Assembly: GCA_947372405.1 (NCBI GenBank)
Contig: CANBTO010000056.1
Location: 1 to 15,020 of the forward strand
Source of the DNA: Verrucomicrobiaceae bacterium
GTDB lineage: Bacteria > Verrucomicrobiota > Verrucomicrobiae > Verrucomicrobiales > Akkermansiaceae
Direction: 5' to 3'
DNA length: 15,020 bases
The translations under genes and the position numbers were made by a program. Of the stretch, positions 1 to 8,219 are shown one piece after another (positions within the stretch are counted from its first letter, which is position 1; every line of letters starts with the position of its first letter). The notes beneath the pieces were generated by a model. That model ran no database searches and was not told where the DNA came from. It worked only from the letters and a program-made list of their open reading frames with translations.

Positions 1-383
1 CCCATGCCCTTCCGGCCGAGGCCGCATACCACATGATGCCCGCTCCAATGGGAAAGCCGGAACAAGCGGAACTCGTGACCGAGACGCTTCCATAACAACA
101 TCGACGTGGTGGCGATCAGCGTGAAAGCCCCGAACCAACGGCCCGCCTCGATCCATGCGTTCGCGCCTTCCTCGAAATGCGGTGTGTGCAGGATCAACAT
201 CTGCACCGAGTAATAGAGCGCCCCCAGCACGCAGGATACAGGATGGATTTCCCCTGTGGCATGGGTGTGTTCGTATCGCCAGACGCCGACGCTGCCGCAG
301 ACCAGGGTCAAAATGCCCGTCACCACGACCAGCCACCATTGCCGCCGCGATGCTCTCAAATGATGGAAGGTCCCTTCACTCAT
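1..383 (-). CDS. Membrane protein with TrkA-N (RCK) NAD-binding domain, partial (C-terminus off the left edge)
   Basis: An open frame runs without a stop from ATG at 383 to the window edge (127 codons). Residues about 16-35, 49-65 and 84-98 are hydrophobic and look like three membrane segments. They are followed by a basic stretch and then HHVVCGLGRKGM (116-127), the start of a Rossmann fold with GxGxxG at G121, G123 and G126, as in TrkA-N/RCK domains of potassium channels and transporters. The start is well supported: GGGAGG lies at 393-398, 9 nt upstream, the only clear Shine-Dalgarno among the genes here. It sits downstream of, and in line with, the RyR/TIR genes. From memory, bacterial RyR domains are often found C-terminal to such membrane-TrkA-N proteins, so a RyR domain beyond the edge is a reasonable guess. 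Likely role: nucleotide-gated ion transport or a membrane effector; not proven. Confidence 0.75.
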   Translation of the reverse strand, partial: MSEGTFHHLRASRRQWWLVVVTGILTLVCGSVGVWRYEHTHATGEIHPVSCVLGALYYSVQMLILHTPHFEEGANAWIEAGRWFGAFTLIATTSMLLWKRLGHEFRLFRLSHWSGHHVVCGLGRKGM

Positions 384-830
384 GGTTGGAGTCCTCCCGC
401 ATGGTGGAAATGAGCGCGTGATGTGCCGATCTTCATTTCAACAGCGAAGCGGATTTTCCAGCGTTGGGCAATGCGCGACTGCTGAATGCGCTTCGGTAAG
501 ACATCTCAGAGTTCGCCGGTCGAACGGAGGGAACAGGCAGATGGACGGATTTCATCGGGGCGAAGCTTGAGGCTGAGGTTGTTGTTCATATCCAGCAGCC
601 CTCCGAAACACACACTTTGCTGGCCATGGAAACGTTCGAATTGGTTAGGAGGGCGTTGATTTGATCGAGGAAGTGGGTCTGGTCGCGCTTTGAGCAGGAA
701 GATAAATTTTCGGAAGATGGTGACGCGAGGCGTCTCGGTGGCATGAGTGTTCAGTAGCCATGTTCGTGACGAGAATCTCGCGGACTTCATCCAACTTGCC
801 GATCAGGTTGATTGTGAACATGGATTATGC
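384..830. other. 447-bp gap between TIR gene and TrkA-N gene; possible decayed small gene
   Basis: No convincing intact gene. On the minus strand an ATG at 821, 9 nt after the TIR stop, opens a 58-codon frame to 645 beginning MFTINLIGKLDEVREIL, which reads like the start of a soluble protein but soon loses protein-like character. An overlapping minus-strand frame in another phase (790-506, 94 codons) continues across the region with richer GC at third positions near its end. The two together could be a frameshifted, decaying gene, or chance. I do not recognise either frame. The promoter for the downstream membrane gene could lie here, but I could not identify convincing -35 and -10 boxes. Confidence 0.35.
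393..398 (-). promoter_or_regulatory. Ribosome binding site for the TrkA-N membrane protein
   Basis: GGGAGG on the minus strand, 9 nt before the ATG at 383. It fixes the start of the partial membrane gene. It also stands out because no other gene here has a comparable Shine-Dalgarno sequence, which suggests independent translation initiation rather than coupling to the TIR gene about 450 bp upstream. Confidence 0.6.
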
Positions 831-2147
831 TTAGGTCCCTTGCGTGCCGATCAGGCGACGACGGAAAGGAGTAAGCGCGCGGTGGAGTTTGCCGATAAGT
901 TCCACGTCGTCTTCATAGAATAAGACCTGACAGTTTCTAAACATGAAAGGGAGGGCCTTGGTCTTGCCTTCAGTTGCTTCGCATCCTCGAACGAGGACGA
1001 CATGTTCACGGTTCGCTCCAATTGCGATTCCTGTTTCGATGCAAGTGTTAAGGTTCACTAATGGTAATCCAAGATCGTCTATTTCGCTGGCGATGTCAGC
1101 TACGACCAGGCGCGCAGAACAGATTTGTTGAATGATTTCCGCTGTGAGTTCCGGGCGGTAAACCTGGTGTTCACTGCCGATTCGGCAGCGTCTCGAGGTG
1201 GCGCGCTCAATGAGCGCGCGAAGCTGCTCGTTACGATCCCGGCGTTCGCGATATTGGCATGCAAGGAACACTTCCGCCGGATCTGTCGATGTTCGCAGTC
1301 CTCGCTGAAATTCACGAATGGCATCCTCCAGTTCGTGACAATTTGATGCGCCATCCCATAGAACAAAGTTGGACGATCTTCTAAGTTCGTCCGGAATTTC
1401 GGCCCCTGGATGCGCGCAGACAAACAAGGGTAATCCGAATTCTTCGGCCATGCGTGCCTCCTCGATAAAACATTGCTGTCCCGCAGCCGCTCTTGGCGGG
1501 ATAACAATCAAATGACCGTGGGATTCGGCCATGAGTCGTCGAACACGCATACGCCAGTCACCGCTGGCAAAAACATCTGCGACCAATCCGAACTGAGCTG
1601 CAATGAACTCCCGGCAGACCGCATCAGCGTGGTCGCGTTCTTCGTGTTTTTCCGATCGACTAACAAAAAGCTCTTGATGGACGTGTGCGGGGCGTGAGGC
1701 AAAGCCTGAAATGCTTGAGAGAAGTTTTGCTGCGTCCGCCAATGTGAACCAGTCCTCTCGAAGTTCGGTGCAAGAAATCCGCCCTGCGGTTTTGAAGGGA
1801 TTGGGTAAGTTGGATGGATCCGGAGTGAGAACCACAAGCGAAAAATTCGGTTCTTTTCGGAGTGTGGTCCGCGCATGTTCAAACTCGGCGATAACGTGGT
1901 CAGATTCAGCCGCCGCGGTCGTCGCCAACACAATTGCTCCACGACAATTATCCATTTCGTCAAGTAACGCCTCCATGATTGGGCGACCGGGTCCGAGTTC
2001 ATCTTCATCGAACCAAATATTCAGCCCCGCGCAATCTTTCAGCCAACGAACAATTCGCTTCGCCATCACCGCATCCTTGTGAGCGTAACTTAGAAACGCG
2101 TCGTAACGGCGCTTCCGAATTTCCGGCGATGTGAAAGTATTATTCAT
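831..2147 (-). CDS. TIR-domain protein with two additional Rossmann-like nucleotide-binding modules
   Basis: 438 residues in three modules. Residues 13-145 form a TIR domain: YDAFLSYAHKD (15-25), WFDEDELGPG (45-54), and E88 in the position of the catalytic glutamate of NAD-cleaving TIRs. Residues about 158-290 (LFVSRSEKHEERD, then HGHLIVIPP and GLPLFVCAHPGA) and about 291-430 (VFLACQYRERRDR, ARLVVADIAS, IETGIAIGANREHVVLV) each look like a Rossmannoid fold of the SLOG, TIR-like or nucleoside-deoxyribosyltransferase-like superfamily, seen as nucleotide sensors in conflict systems. The start is 26 bp after the stop of the AAA-RyR gene, so co-transcription is likely. No Shine-Dalgarno is evident. 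The gene is visibly more AT-rich than its neighbours, consistent with separate acquisition. Likely role: effector or signal-triggered NADase. The fold calls for modules 2 and 3 are by eye. Confidence 0.88.
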   Translation of the reverse strand: MNNTFTSPEIRKRRYDAFLSYAHKDAVMAKRIVRWLKDCAGLNIWFDEDELGPGRPIMEALLDEMDNCRGAIVLATTAAAESDHVIAEFEHARTTLRKEPNFSLVVLTPDPSNLPNPFKTAGRISCTELREDWFTLADAAKLLSSISGFASRPAHVHQELFVSRSEKHEERDHADAVCREFIAAQFGLVADVFASGDWRMRVRRLMAESHGHLIVIPPRAAAGQQCFIEEARMAEEFGLPLFVCAHPGAEIPDELRRSSNFVLWDGASNCHELEDAIREFQRGLRTSTDPAEVFLACQYRERRDRNEQLRALIERATSRRCRIGSEHQVYRPELTAEIIQQICSARLVVADIASEIDDLGLPLVNLNTCIETGIAIGANREHVVLVRGCEATEGKTKALPFMFRNCQVLFYEDDVELIGKLHRALTPFRRRLIGTQGT

Positions 2148-2173
2148 ATGTTAGAAAATATGTGGTAACGAAT

Positions 2174-4858
2174 TCATGATTGGAGGATCCGCGCGTCGCG
2201 CGGTTGGTCGGCAATCTGTTCATGGTTGATGGAATTTCTCGGCACGATGGCGTATTCCGCATGCTTGGCGAATTCGGGATAGTTTCGGACAAACCACCGG
2301 TCATATTCGCGCTGTCCATCCGGCAGCTTCTCCCAAGGCAGAATGCAGTCATGAATCAGTTGCGCGTCGTCGCGTTTCTCGCCTTTGCCCATCTGGCGGA
2401 AGCCGTCGGCCAATGCGTCTTCGACCCAGCGGAAGTGTTCCTCCTGCGCCATGATGTCCACGAGTTCCTCGGGAATCCTGGTGACGATGCCGGTGCCGGC
2501 TTGGGACGCAGGAACCAGCAGATACCCACCAAGTTGCAGATTGCGTGGCATCCGCATGGCGGCATTCAGGTTGTCGTTCTTCTTGTTGGCCGGCAGATCG
2601 TCGAACTCGCAATCGTTCGCGAACGCCTCGCTGCCTTTTTGTTTGCGTTTTCCCGCCCGCCAGACGTCGTGAAAGGCCTTGGCAAGCAAGGGGGCTTTCG
2701 CCTTGAAATCATCATCCCGTTTCAGCAGCGCTTTGAACTCCGAAACATTTTCGACATTCATCGCGAGGATCGCGTCAGCCGGGAGATCGGAGGGCATGTA
2801 ACGTTGCCGCTGTTTCCCCGCATCGCGCAGGACGATGCAGATTTTCTCGAAGGACCGCGCCCCGTTGCTGTATTCGGACACCTCCAACATGGCGGAAAGG
2901 AGGCCGGAGTCCATGTCGAGCCTCTGCCTGGGTTTGAGACCGAGCAGGGCGCGGAGGAGAAGTGCCCGGCGAAGCGGAAAGCTGAGGTCTTCGTAGCCAT
3001 CGACGGCGGACCTTCCGTCATTCTTCGGTTTCGCCTTGCGATTGGGTCCGAGGACATTGAGCGCGCCGTGGATGCGGCTGATGAAATCAGGACCTTTGTC
3101 GAGTTTGAACCGGGTCCATTCCTTTGCCGTTGGAGAATCTGGAGGAGAATCTTCGGGAGGTTCGGACGGGCCGAAGTGCTCCATGTCGTGGCTGGTGCCT
3201 CCGGCAAAGACGAAGATGCAGCGTCCCAGAGGATGGGTGATCTGCCCTTCTTGAAACTTGCCGTCGTTCATCGGTGCCAGCAGCAGTCTGAGCCATTTGT
3301 ATTCGGAGGAATCGAATTCGTCCCAGAACACCACCGGCATTTTGCCTTCGAGAACCTTGTCGCGCACCTGGTGGAAAGCACCGGCGAGATCGGCGTCATC
3401 GAATTGCGAGAGGTTGAATTCCAGTATCATCCCGGCTTTGCCCAGAACTTCATCGGCGATCTGTTTCACCCCGAAGGATTTTCCAGATCCCGGAGGGCCG
3501 AAGACCGCAAGCGAGAGCGGCTTGGTTTCGTTTCCACGCTGGTAGTCTTCGATGAGGGTTTTGAGGTTGCGCAGTGCCTCGATTTCGCTCCTTGCGGCGG
3601 TGAGCAGCTTGCCAAACCGCGCATGGGGCACTCCGCTCAATTCGCGTTCGCCATAGACGGCTACGCGGCGGGCGAGACCGTAGAGCGGTTCATTAGCCGG
3701 ACGACCGTCACCACTTAACGCGATTTGCCAATCGGACACCGGATTGGTGAGTTCATCCGATGGCAGGTTCACAGCCGAGAAGTGTCCGAACGCATCAGCC
3801 ACGAACGGATCCAGCGCGGTTTTGTCGCCCCGAATCACTGAGGCGAGGAGATCGGCTGGGAAATCCGGCTCCGTGTTCACGTCCACGGGTCCGTGGCCCT
3901 GCGCATGCAGCACACGCATGGCCAGAAGGCCGCGGGGAATGGCGTTGCGGATCGCCTCGCTGGTATCGGCGCATTTGGCTGCCTCCGCCGCAAGTGCGGC
4001 GGCAAAGACGCTCCCGTATCCATAGGCATCTCCATCGGCACCGCTGCGCTGCCACCATTCGCTTTCCATGTGGGCGGGATCGAATACCAAGGCAAACCGG
4101 CTTTCCCCATCCTCCCTGCTGCACCACAGGGCACCCTCGCCATGAATGGTGACGATCACATGCGCCGCTGACCGCAGTTCTGCCAGCGCAGGGTTGGACT
4201 CGAGTTCGCGGGCGATCTCGAGGGCGGTGCGTTCCCAGGAAATGCGACAACTGACACGAACCGGTTCCATGCGGAGATGCTCGATGCTGATCACTACCAC
4301 CGTGCGTTTCAAAACTCCGGCCTTGACGGCCCGCCACCAGAGTTCTCCGCGACATAAAGGTGGTGCCATTTTCCAAATGATGGTTTCCTCTCCGGTCCAC
4401 GCCGATTCATGGGGGAGCGCCGCACCCTTCGGGTGGCGGTAGCCTGCGGCGTTGTCCACCAGGAGGATGACCCCTGACTTGAAATCTAGAGCCGCGCCCA
4501 CTGGCATTTTTGGCATTGGGAATTTGAATCCGCGGATCAACTCGCCCGGGCTGGTCGAGCGGTTTACACGCCATACTTTGTCTTTTCCTTTATTCTGTTT
4601 GAACGTGTCGCCGGTCGGTTGTGGGTGCCACGCGACAAAAGTCGGTGACGCATCCACGGGAGACCGGGCGAAACCAATGCTTGTGGCGTTTTCCTTTCCT
4701 GCCCATGCCTTCAGCACCCGGAGGGCCAGCCCGGCTCCGCCAAGGGAACACCGGGCACGGGTTGGATCGCAGTTCGGGGGCGGGTTGGGTCCATCGAAGT
4801 GGAGGTAAAAATCGTAGTCGGGACCGGCATCGCCGGTGACGAGAATGCTCTTGGCCAT
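2174..4858 (-). CDS. PfkB-like - AAA+ ATPase - RyR domain protein
   Basis: 894 residues. The N-terminus resembles a ribokinase/PfkB fold: VTGDAGPDYDF (7-17), GGAGLALRVL (40-49), and late in the domain GADGDAYGYG (273-282), a variant of the GAGD motif that carries the catalytic Asp in sugar kinases. An AAA+ module follows, with Walker A GPPGSGKS (454-461), Walker B VVFWDEFD (509-516, D513/E514) and a sensor-1-like FVFAGGTS (550-556). The C-terminus carries a two-part RyR region: LLAKAFHDVW (724-733) through NAAMRMPRNLQLGGYLL (765-781), then EEHFRWVEDALADGF (806-820) and DDAQLIHDCILPWEKLP (830-846). ATP-binding residues are intact. It lies 175 bp downstream of the RelA-SLOG-RyR gene and 26 bp upstream of the TIR gene. 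Likely role: ATP-driven nucleotide-responsive switch. The kinase activity of the PfkB part is doubtful given its altered motif. Confidence 0.92.
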   Translation of the reverse strand: MAKSILVTGDAGPDYDFYLHFDGPNPPPNCDPTRARCSLGGAGLALRVLKAWAGKENATSIGFARSPVDASPTFVAWHPQPTGDTFKQNKGKDKVWRVNRSTSPGELIRGFKFPMPKMPVGAALDFKSGVILLVDNAAGYRHPKGAALPHESAWTGEETIIWKMAPPLCRGELWWRAVKAGVLKRTVVVISIEHLRMEPVRVSCRISWERTALEIARELESNPALAELRSAAHVIVTIHGEGALWCSREDGESRFALVFDPAHMESEWWQRSGADGDAYGYGSVFAAALAAEAAKCADTSEAIRNAIPRGLLAMRVLHAQGHGPVDVNTEPDFPADLLASVIRGDKTALDPFVADAFGHFSAVNLPSDELTNPVSDWQIALSGDGRPANEPLYGLARRVAVYGERELSGVPHARFGKLLTAARSEIEALRNLKTLIEDYQRGNETKPLSLAVFGPPGSGKSFGVKQIADEVLGKAGMILEFNLSQFDDADLAGAFHQVRDKVLEGKMPVVFWDEFDSSEYKWLRLLLAPMNDGKFQEGQITHPLGRCIFVFAGGTSHDMEHFGPSEPPEDSPPDSPTAKEWTRFKLDKGPDFISRIHGALNVLGPNRKAKPKNDGRSAVDGYEDLSFPLRRALLLRALLGLKPRQRLDMDSGLLSAMLEVSEYSNGARSFEKICIVLRDAGKQRQRYMPSDLPADAILAMNVENVSEFKALLKRDDDFKAKAPLLAKAFHDVWRAGKRKQKGSEAFANDCEFDDLPANKKNDNLNAAMRMPRNLQLGGYLLVPASQAGTGIVTRIPEELVDIMAQEEHFRWVEDALADGFRQMGKGEKRDDAQLIHDCILPWEKLPDGQREYDRWFVRNYPEFAKHAEYAIVPRNSINHEQIADQPRDARILQS

Positions 4859-5033
4859 GGTTTTTAGGGGATGGTTCGGCCCTAGGCGGGGGCGCGGGCA
4901 TCACTAAGAAACCGCTCGTCCATCCGGAATCCGATAGCTGGAAAATGACAAATCCGTCACCCCGGAGGCAAGAGAATAGACAGATACAATCCGCTATCTT
5001 ACGTGCCGGATCCGGATAAAACCGACATGGGAT
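4859..5033. other. 175-bp spacer between RelA-RyR and AAA-RyR genes
   Basis: Intergenic spacer on the minus-strand transcript, longer than the other gaps inside the cluster. No strong hairpin with a T-run is seen, so transcription could read through. AT-rich patches at about 4945-5000 could hold an internal promoter, but I could not match -35 and -10 boxes with confidence. The AAA gene's ATG at 4858 has no Shine-Dalgarno before it. Confidence 0.3.
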
Positions 5034-7748
5034 TCAATGGCTGTCTTCCAACCGATAGATCTCCAGTCCCGCCTCGCGGAGCTTGGCGGGGAGGCCGGTG
5101 ATGGCGGCGACGTCGTAGCCCTGAATTTCCTCGGTTAGGGCATCCCATGGAACGAGATAGGGCGAGAGCTTGCGGGTGACGTCCTTTTCCGGGGCGTAGG
5201 TCCAACCATAGGCCAGGCGTTCGACGTTCCAGCGGCCGTGTTCCAGTTCTGCCAATTCCATGACCGGATCTTCCACACCTTGGCGTCGGGGTAGGACCGA
5301 GGCCATGCTCAGGGGTTCATGCTGCCGGTCGTCATCGGTTAGAGGGCGAATACCCAGGCCATAGTCGCGCAGGGTATATTCCCAGTAGGCGACTTGTTGG
5401 TAGTTGGATACCTTGAGGTTTTCGTCGAGCTTGTCCCACGGAAAGAGGGACGGATCCTTGGGCTTGGCGGATTGCGCGTAGTCCTCGTGGGCACGGCGGG
5501 CGGCGCGTTCGAGGCGGATTTTGTCATCCGCGGTGAGCGCTTGTTGTGCCATCTGGAGAAAGGCGCGGATGGTCATGGCGTCCAACGGCAGGAACAGCAG
5601 GTTGTTGCAGCCCGCCCACGCGGAGCGATCCAGCAGGCGTTCCTTGGGCAGGTCCGGGTCCAGTACCACGCCGACCCGCGCACCCAGCCCCAAGGCGATT
5701 GCACACTCGGCGCGTGCGATGTCGCCGGGTGCATAACACATCAGGCGCACGTCGGTGGGTGACACCCCGGCGACCACCAGATCGGTCCATGCCTGCAACG
5801 GGTCCATCGGGCTGAAATCGTTGGTTTTCGGTGAGTTGAAACGATGAGTGTAGCGCACGGTGTCCTCGGTGACGCCTCGGGGCATGGCGGCGGGTAGATA
5901 GCCGAAGGCTTCGATTCGTCCGCCGGATGCCGCTGCCAAGGCACCCGCCACGCCACTAATACCGGAGGCGGTGCCACCGCTGATCAGATCGAATTCAAGT
6001 CCACGCACCGCCCGCTCCATGAGATCGCCGAAGGGTTTCATGAACGGCTCCACGTCCCGCGTGCAGCCACCGGCGATGATGATTGCCTTCCGTGCGGTGG
6101 AAAAATGCGTTTGTCCGTCGCTGTTGGACGCGGTTCGCCATGAGGCGAGCGCGGCAAGTTCCTTGATCGCCCGTTCGTTGTGAACCCGGCAGGCCAAGGC
6201 GAGCAGCAGGAAGCGCTCGACCCATGCGAAGCCAGTCAATTCTCCATGCAGTCCGGCTAGACGGCGGATCGATTCGCGCAGCCGCAGCAGGGCGCGTCCG
6301 GCGGCGCAGGGTTGTGCCGGCCCGTTGACATCCGCGGGTTTGCCGCCGCCACACAGACGCAGCACCTGGGCCAGTGCCTCCAACGCGGCAAAGGGCTGGC
6401 CAAGATAGAGATGAAACAATACCAGCGTGGACCACGCCGTGGCCAGATTGGCTCCAGCCTCGATCTGGCAATTCGCACGGGCGATGGCGGCGTGGATCAT
6501 CGGAACGGCCAAACGCAGCGCCCGGTCGTTTCCTTGGTTGGCTGCCTCGAATTCAAGATAATGCGCCAGCGTGCGTGGCTCGGTGCCATCGGCGGCCAGC
6601 GCCATGCCAAACAAGCGCCTCGCCTCCTCATTCTCATTGCAGTGGGCTGCGCACTCGGCCTGCAAGCACCAGGTTTCCGCATCATCGGGACGCAACTTGG
6701 TGGCCCGCCGCAACGCTTCCTCGCCTGCGGCGAAATCCACATGTCCCGGCTCGTGCCAATGCAGACCCGTCAACGCGAGACCCAATAGACTCTGCACACC
6801 TGCATCATGATGCTCCGCGAAGGGCTTCAGAATTTCCACCGCTTGCGCCGGCTCTCCCATGGCGATCGCCAACTTGGCAGCCCGCGCCGCCACCGGCAAC
6901 TTGGCCGTCATCGGCAAATGTTCGTCCTCCAGACCCAACATCACGCGGGCGAAGTTGATCTCTTCCTTCATGCCGGATTCTCCCAACCAAGCCCCGGAGT
7001 TCGATTGAAAATGGTCCAACTCCTCCAGCAAGTGAGACGTCTCGCGGTCCGCACCCTCCAACACAGCGGCAAGCGCCGCGTATTCGCGCTGGATGCGTGG
7101 CGGCATTTTCAACTCGGTCTTGTAGATCGTGTCGTGACCTAACATCGACGACGCATGTTCCAGCAGCGTGCGGACCTGGATCTCCGCCTTGAGCGGAATG
7201 CCGGCGGCTTGTGCGCCCACTTCGTCATCCTGCAGTCCTAACAAAACCTTCGGTACGTCCAGCTTCAATCCGGCTGCGGCAAGCCGCTGCGGGTCCACCT
7301 GCACGATGTAATGCACCGACCGATAGCCGAACTCCGTCGGTTTCAAGCGCTGACTCACGTCCTCGCTGTTCGCCCAGTCGATGATGAAGGCTTTCTCGAT
7401 CCAATTGCAGACCGCCCGCACCTGCGCGGCTGTCTGGCAGATCACGCGGCCACCGCACAAGTCGGTGATCCGCACCAGTGGATCAGGCGGCTGCGGGTCG
7501 CTTGGTGTTTGATAGGTGTTGCGCTTGCGCAGGATCTTCTCAGCGAAACTCGGCACCCCCTTGGCCCGCGCCTCCACCATCGCCAACGGAGCCACATGGC
7601 TTGTCATTTGCTTGAGCGCCTTCTTAAGAAACGTTTCGTATTCCACGTAGGCCGGGACGATCGTGGCAAAGCGCGGCACATGCAGCGCCACCCAATGTTC
7701 GTTCGAGAGATCCATGGCGGCGGCGGGTTTGGTGAGTGAGGGGTTCAT
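5034..7748 (-). CDS. RelA/SpoT synthetase - TPR-like - SLOG - RyR protein
   Basis: 904 residues from the ATG at 7748. Residues about 35-240 are a RelA/SpoT nucleotidyltransferase (alarmone synthetase) domain: RITDLCGGRVI (93-103, with D96 as metal ligand), FGYRSVHYIV (140-149) and EIQVRT (189-194, E189 catalytic). No HD hydrolase domain is present. A helical TPR-like region covers about 285-540. At 554-725 there is a SLOG-type Rossmannoid: KAIIIAGGCTRDVEPF, DLISGGTASGISG and CYAPGDIARAECAIALGLG. The C-terminus is a RyR domain: SNYQQVAYWEYTLRDYG (781-797), ELEHGRWNVERLAYGW (834-849) and YLVPWDAL. Other possible starts are GTG 7790 and ATG 7715; none has a Shine-Dalgarno. It is 51 nt after the Nudix stop. 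Likely role: makes a hyperphosphorylated nucleotide signal or acts as a toxic small-alarmone-type enzyme, gated by SLOG/RyR ligand binding. Confidence 0.92.
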   Translation of the reverse strand: MNPSLTKPAAAMDLSNEHWVALHVPRFATIVPAYVEYETFLKKALKQMTSHVAPLAMVEARAKGVPSFAEKILRKRNTYQTPSDPQPPDPLVRITDLCGGRVICQTAAQVRAVCNWIEKAFIIDWANSEDVSQRLKPTEFGYRSVHYIVQVDPQRLAAAGLKLDVPKVLLGLQDDEVGAQAAGIPLKAEIQVRTLLEHASSMLGHDTIYKTELKMPPRIQREYAALAAVLEGADRETSHLLEELDHFQSNSGAWLGESGMKEEINFARVMLGLEDEHLPMTAKLPVAARAAKLAIAMGEPAQAVEILKPFAEHHDAGVQSLLGLALTGLHWHEPGHVDFAAGEEALRRATKLRPDDAETWCLQAECAAHCNENEEARRLFGMALAADGTEPRTLAHYLEFEAANQGNDRALRLAVPMIHAAIARANCQIEAGANLATAWSTLVLFHLYLGQPFAALEALAQVLRLCGGGKPADVNGPAQPCAAGRALLRLRESIRRLAGLHGELTGFAWVERFLLLALACRVHNERAIKELAALASWRTASNSDGQTHFSTARKAIIIAGGCTRDVEPFMKPFGDLMERAVRGLEFDLISGGTASGISGVAGALAAASGGRIEAFGYLPAAMPRGVTEDTVRYTHRFNSPKTNDFSPMDPLQAWTDLVVAGVSPTDVRLMCYAPGDIARAECAIALGLGARVGVVLDPDLPKERLLDRSAWAGCNNLLFLPLDAMTIRAFLQMAQQALTADDKIRLERAARRAHEDYAQSAKPKDPSLFPWDKLDENLKVSNYQQVAYWEYTLRDYGLGIRPLTDDDRQHEPLSMASVLPRRQGVEDPVMELAELEHGRWNVERLAYGWTYAPEKDVTRKLSPYLVPWDALTEEIQGYDVAAITGLPAKLREAGLEIYRLEDSH

Positions 7749-7799
7749 GAGAGAGTGGATTGAAGATTCATAAAAACCAGCGACGCACACACAGTGCAG

Positions 7800-8219
7800 C
7801 TACAGGCGGGCCTTGATCATTTCGATGACCGGTTTCATCGGTTCGATCACTTGACGGCCGGCGATTTCCTCCAACGTGAGCCAGACGAAATCGTCGTGTT
7901 CCTCGCTGATTCGCAATTCACCCGCGGTCACCCGGGCATGCATGCACAGCATCACCACGCGCGCCTTGGGCATTTCGAACTCGGATGAACCCGCCAGTCC
8001 GGTGAACTCCACCTCCAGCCCGCATTCCTCAAGCACCTCGCGGGCAAGGCCAACGGCGAAGTCTTCACCCGGATCCAGCTTGCCGCCCGGCCATTCCCAC
8101 AATCCCACGAAATTCCGGCTGTCCGACGAACGACGCAGCAGCAGTTGCCGTCCATCCGCATCCGTGATCACGGCCTTCACCGCCATCGTCCAGGGTTTTC
8201 CAACAGCTAACTCGTTCAT
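7800..8219 (-). CDS. Nudix hydrolase (MutT-like)
   Basis: 139 residues from ATG 8219. A perfect Nudix box spans residues 46-68: G46, E52, then R60-E61-V-L-E64-E65-C-G67-L, matching Gx5Ex7REUxEExGU, with the metal-binding glutamates intact. The upstream segment WTMAVKAVITD and NFVGLWEWPGGK is typical of MutT-type enzymes, which hydrolyse nucleoside diphosphates linked to another moiety, such as 8-oxo-dGTP or ADP-ribose derivatives. The frame stays open to 8390, but the extra 57 residues look non-protein-like and overlap a repeat, so 8219 is preferred. It is first in the minus-strand cluster, 51 nt before the RelA-SLOG-RyR gene. In that setting it may degrade the nucleotide signal or sanitise its precursors rather than act as housekeeping MutT; this is inference. 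Confidence 0.92.
   Translation of the reverse strand: MNELAVGKPWTMAVKAVITDADGRQLLLRRSSDSRNFVGLWEWPGGKLDPGEDFAVGLAREVLEECGLEVEFTGLAGSSEFEMPKARVVMLCMHARVTAGELRISEEHDDFVWLTLEEIAGRQVIEPMKPVIEMIKARL

Noticed and set aside
2180..3718. Plus-strand open frame of 512 codons opposite the AAA-RyR gene
   Set aside because: It is antisense to clear Walker A and B motifs and the RyR region of the minus-strand gene. Its own translation shows no domain, and long antisense frames are expected in GC-rich coding DNA.
3795..4400. Minus-strand 201-codon frame within the PfkB-AAA-RyR gene
   Set aside because: Same strand, different phase, Arg- and Gly-rich translation; a frame shadow of the PfkB-like domain.
7749..7790. 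GTG start at 7790 for the RelA-SLOG-RyR protein
   Set aside because: It adds 14 residues with no family similarity and no ribosome binding site. ATG 7748 is simpler, though the choice remains uncertain.
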